Shown here: positions 63,226 to 64,000 of the stretch, in pieces
Numbering within the stretch: position 1 is the first letter of the stretch
Layout of the letters: the number at the start of each line of letters is the position of its first letter
DNA from: Bacteroidales bacterium
GTDB taxonomy: Bacteria > Bacteroidota > Bacteroidia > Bacteroidales > F082
Assembly: GCA_029983675.1 (NCBI GenBank)
Contig: JASBYY010000008.1
Coordinates: 1 to 64,000, forward strand
Length of the DNA: 64,000 bases
Direction: 5' to 3'
Notes under the pieces: generated by a model
Database searches by the model: none
What the model was told of the DNA's origin: nothing
Seen by the model: only the letters and a program-made list of their open reading frames with translations
Made by a program: the position numbers and the translations under genes

Positions 63226-63630
63226 ATGAATACAGACCCTATAGCAGATTATTTGACACGCATTCGCAATGCTGTCAATGCAAAGCATAGAATTGTGGAA
63301 ATACCATCTTCGAATCTCAAGAAGGCCATGACGAAAATTTTGTTCGAAAAAGGCTACATTCTCAACTACAAGTTCGAAGAAGGCGAGAAGAAGTCGCAGA
63401 GCGTCATCAAGATCGCTCTCAAATACCACCCCGTCACCAAACTGCCGGCCATCACCACCATCGATCGTATTTCGCGTCCTGGTCTTAGAAGATACGCCGA
63501 CAGCGAGAACCTGCCGCGTGTGATGAACGGACTTGGCATTGCCATTATCTCGACGTCTCAAGGTGTTATGACCGATAAGGAAGCTCGCAAGCTTCACATC
63601 GGCGGCGAAGTGTTGTGTTACGTTAGCTAA
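63226..63630 (+). CDS. rpsH: Ribosomal protein S8
   Basis: 134 residues; DPIADYLTRIRNAVNAKH, RISRPGLRRYADSENLPRV and GVMTDKEARKLHIGGEVLCY. Confidence 0.98.
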   Translation: MNTDPIADYLTRIRNAVNAKHRIVEIPSSNLKKAMTKILFEKGYILNYKFEEGEKKSQSVIKIALKYHPVTKLPAITTIDRISRPGLRRYADSENLPRVMNGLGIAIISTSQGVMTDKEARKLHIGGEVLCYVS

Positions 63631-63650
63631 TCAGGAAAGGAGATAGGAAT

Positions 63651-64000
63651 ATGTCAAGAATAGGTAAAATGCCAATCGCCATTCCGGATGGCGTTACTGT
63701 GGATGTCAAGGACGGTGTCGTCACTGTCAAGGGCAAACTCGGTGAACTCAAACAGAAAGTTGGCGACCACGCCGAAATCGAAGTGAAAGACGGACAGATC
63801 ATCGTCAACCGCAACGAAAAGATAGCCGAAGCCGATGCCAAGCACGGTCTCTACCGCGCTCTGATTCACAACATGGTGAAAGGTGTCAGCGAAGGCTTCG
63901 AAACCGTTCAGGAATTTGTTGGTGTCGGCTACAAAGCCGAAGCCAAGGGACAAATCCTCGAAATGGCACTCGGATTCTCGCACAGCATCTTCATGGAGAT
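63651..64000 (+). CDS. rplF: Ribosomal protein L6 (partial, cut by window end)
   Basis: The first 116 residues of L6: MSRIGKMPIAIPDGVTVDVK, VTVKGKLGELKQKVGDHAEI, and GVSEGFETVQEFVGVGYKAE. A strong Shine-Dalgarno-like AGGAAAGGAGAT precedes the start, one of few in this window. Confidence 0.96.
   Translation, partial: MSRIGKMPIAIPDGVTVDVKDGVVTVKGKLGELKQKVGDHAEIEVKDGQIIVNRNEKIAEADAKHGLYRALIHNMVKGVSEGFETVQEFVGVGYKAEAKGQILEMALGFSHSIFME

Overview
This window reads as Bacteroidota chromosome, most likely order Bacteroidales. Evidence: upstream regions carry the TAnnTTTG -7 promoter box of that phylum rather than E. coli-type boxes; most genes lack a clear Shine-Dalgarno; gene products are typical of the group (GH3/beta-lactamase fusion, BspA-type leucine-rich repeats, M16 and M48 proteases, IS5-type insertion sequence); and str and S10 ribosomal genes form one run without tuf. 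Family or genus cannot be fixed from sequence alone.

Layout. 1-12.4 kb: housekeeping and envelope genes (nucleoside hydrolase, thioredoxin-fold lipid/redox protein, NagZ-like GH3 plus serine beta-lactamase-type fusion, rhomboid protease, AlgH/YqgE, a MurL-MurD2 pair for an alternative route of D-Glu into peptidoglycan, an M48 lipoprotein protease, an AAA/DUF4143 ATPase). 12.5-13.0 kb: tRNA-Gly(CCC) and tRNA-Val(TAC). 13.1-25.9 kb: MFS transporter, M16 protease, rsmG, glucosaminidase-LysM protein, uvrA, MltD-like transglycosylase, rfbC, a decayed four-helix-bundle gene, lpdA, and a 54-residue membrane protein. 26.1-26.9 kb: a gene-free stretch of hairpin-bearing repeats and an IS-end-like repeat.

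26.9-52.4 kb is the most interesting part: a complete extracellular contractile injection system (eCIS, Pvc/Afp/BIS-like). It opens with a DUF4157 cargo protein whose AT-rich C-terminal half looks like a caspase-fold (His/Cys) protease, then a decayed IS5-family element, then an unbroken co-directional operon: DUF4255 cap (Pvc16), sheath, tube, a second tube-fold protein fused to about 600 residues of alpha-helical coil, a chain of mini-ORFs ending in a DUF5908 (Pvc6) protein, Pvc7-like tube adaptor, VgrG-like spike (Pvc8), PAAR tip (Pvc10), gp25 (Pvc9), two baseplate wedge proteins (Pvc11, Pvc12), an 865-residue protein of unknown role, a signal-peptide-less BspA-type LRR protein in the tail-fibre position, tape measure (Pvc14) and AAA+ ATPase (Pvc15). 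The genes together should build a sheathed tube in the cytoplasm, load cargo and release it toward a target cell recognised by the fibre.

52.4-64 kb: one small unknown gene with its own promoter, a structured leader, then rpsL-rpsG-fusA-rpsJ-rplC-rplD-rplW-rplB-rpsS-rplV-rpsC-rplP-rpmC-rpsQ-rplN-rplX-rplE-rpsN-rpsH and the start of rplF, which is cut by the window end.

Several genes here are too short for a 60-residue cutoff and were found by reading: the DUF5908 protein (35519-35680), a 31-residue ORF (35363-35458) and a 54-residue membrane protein (25951-26115).
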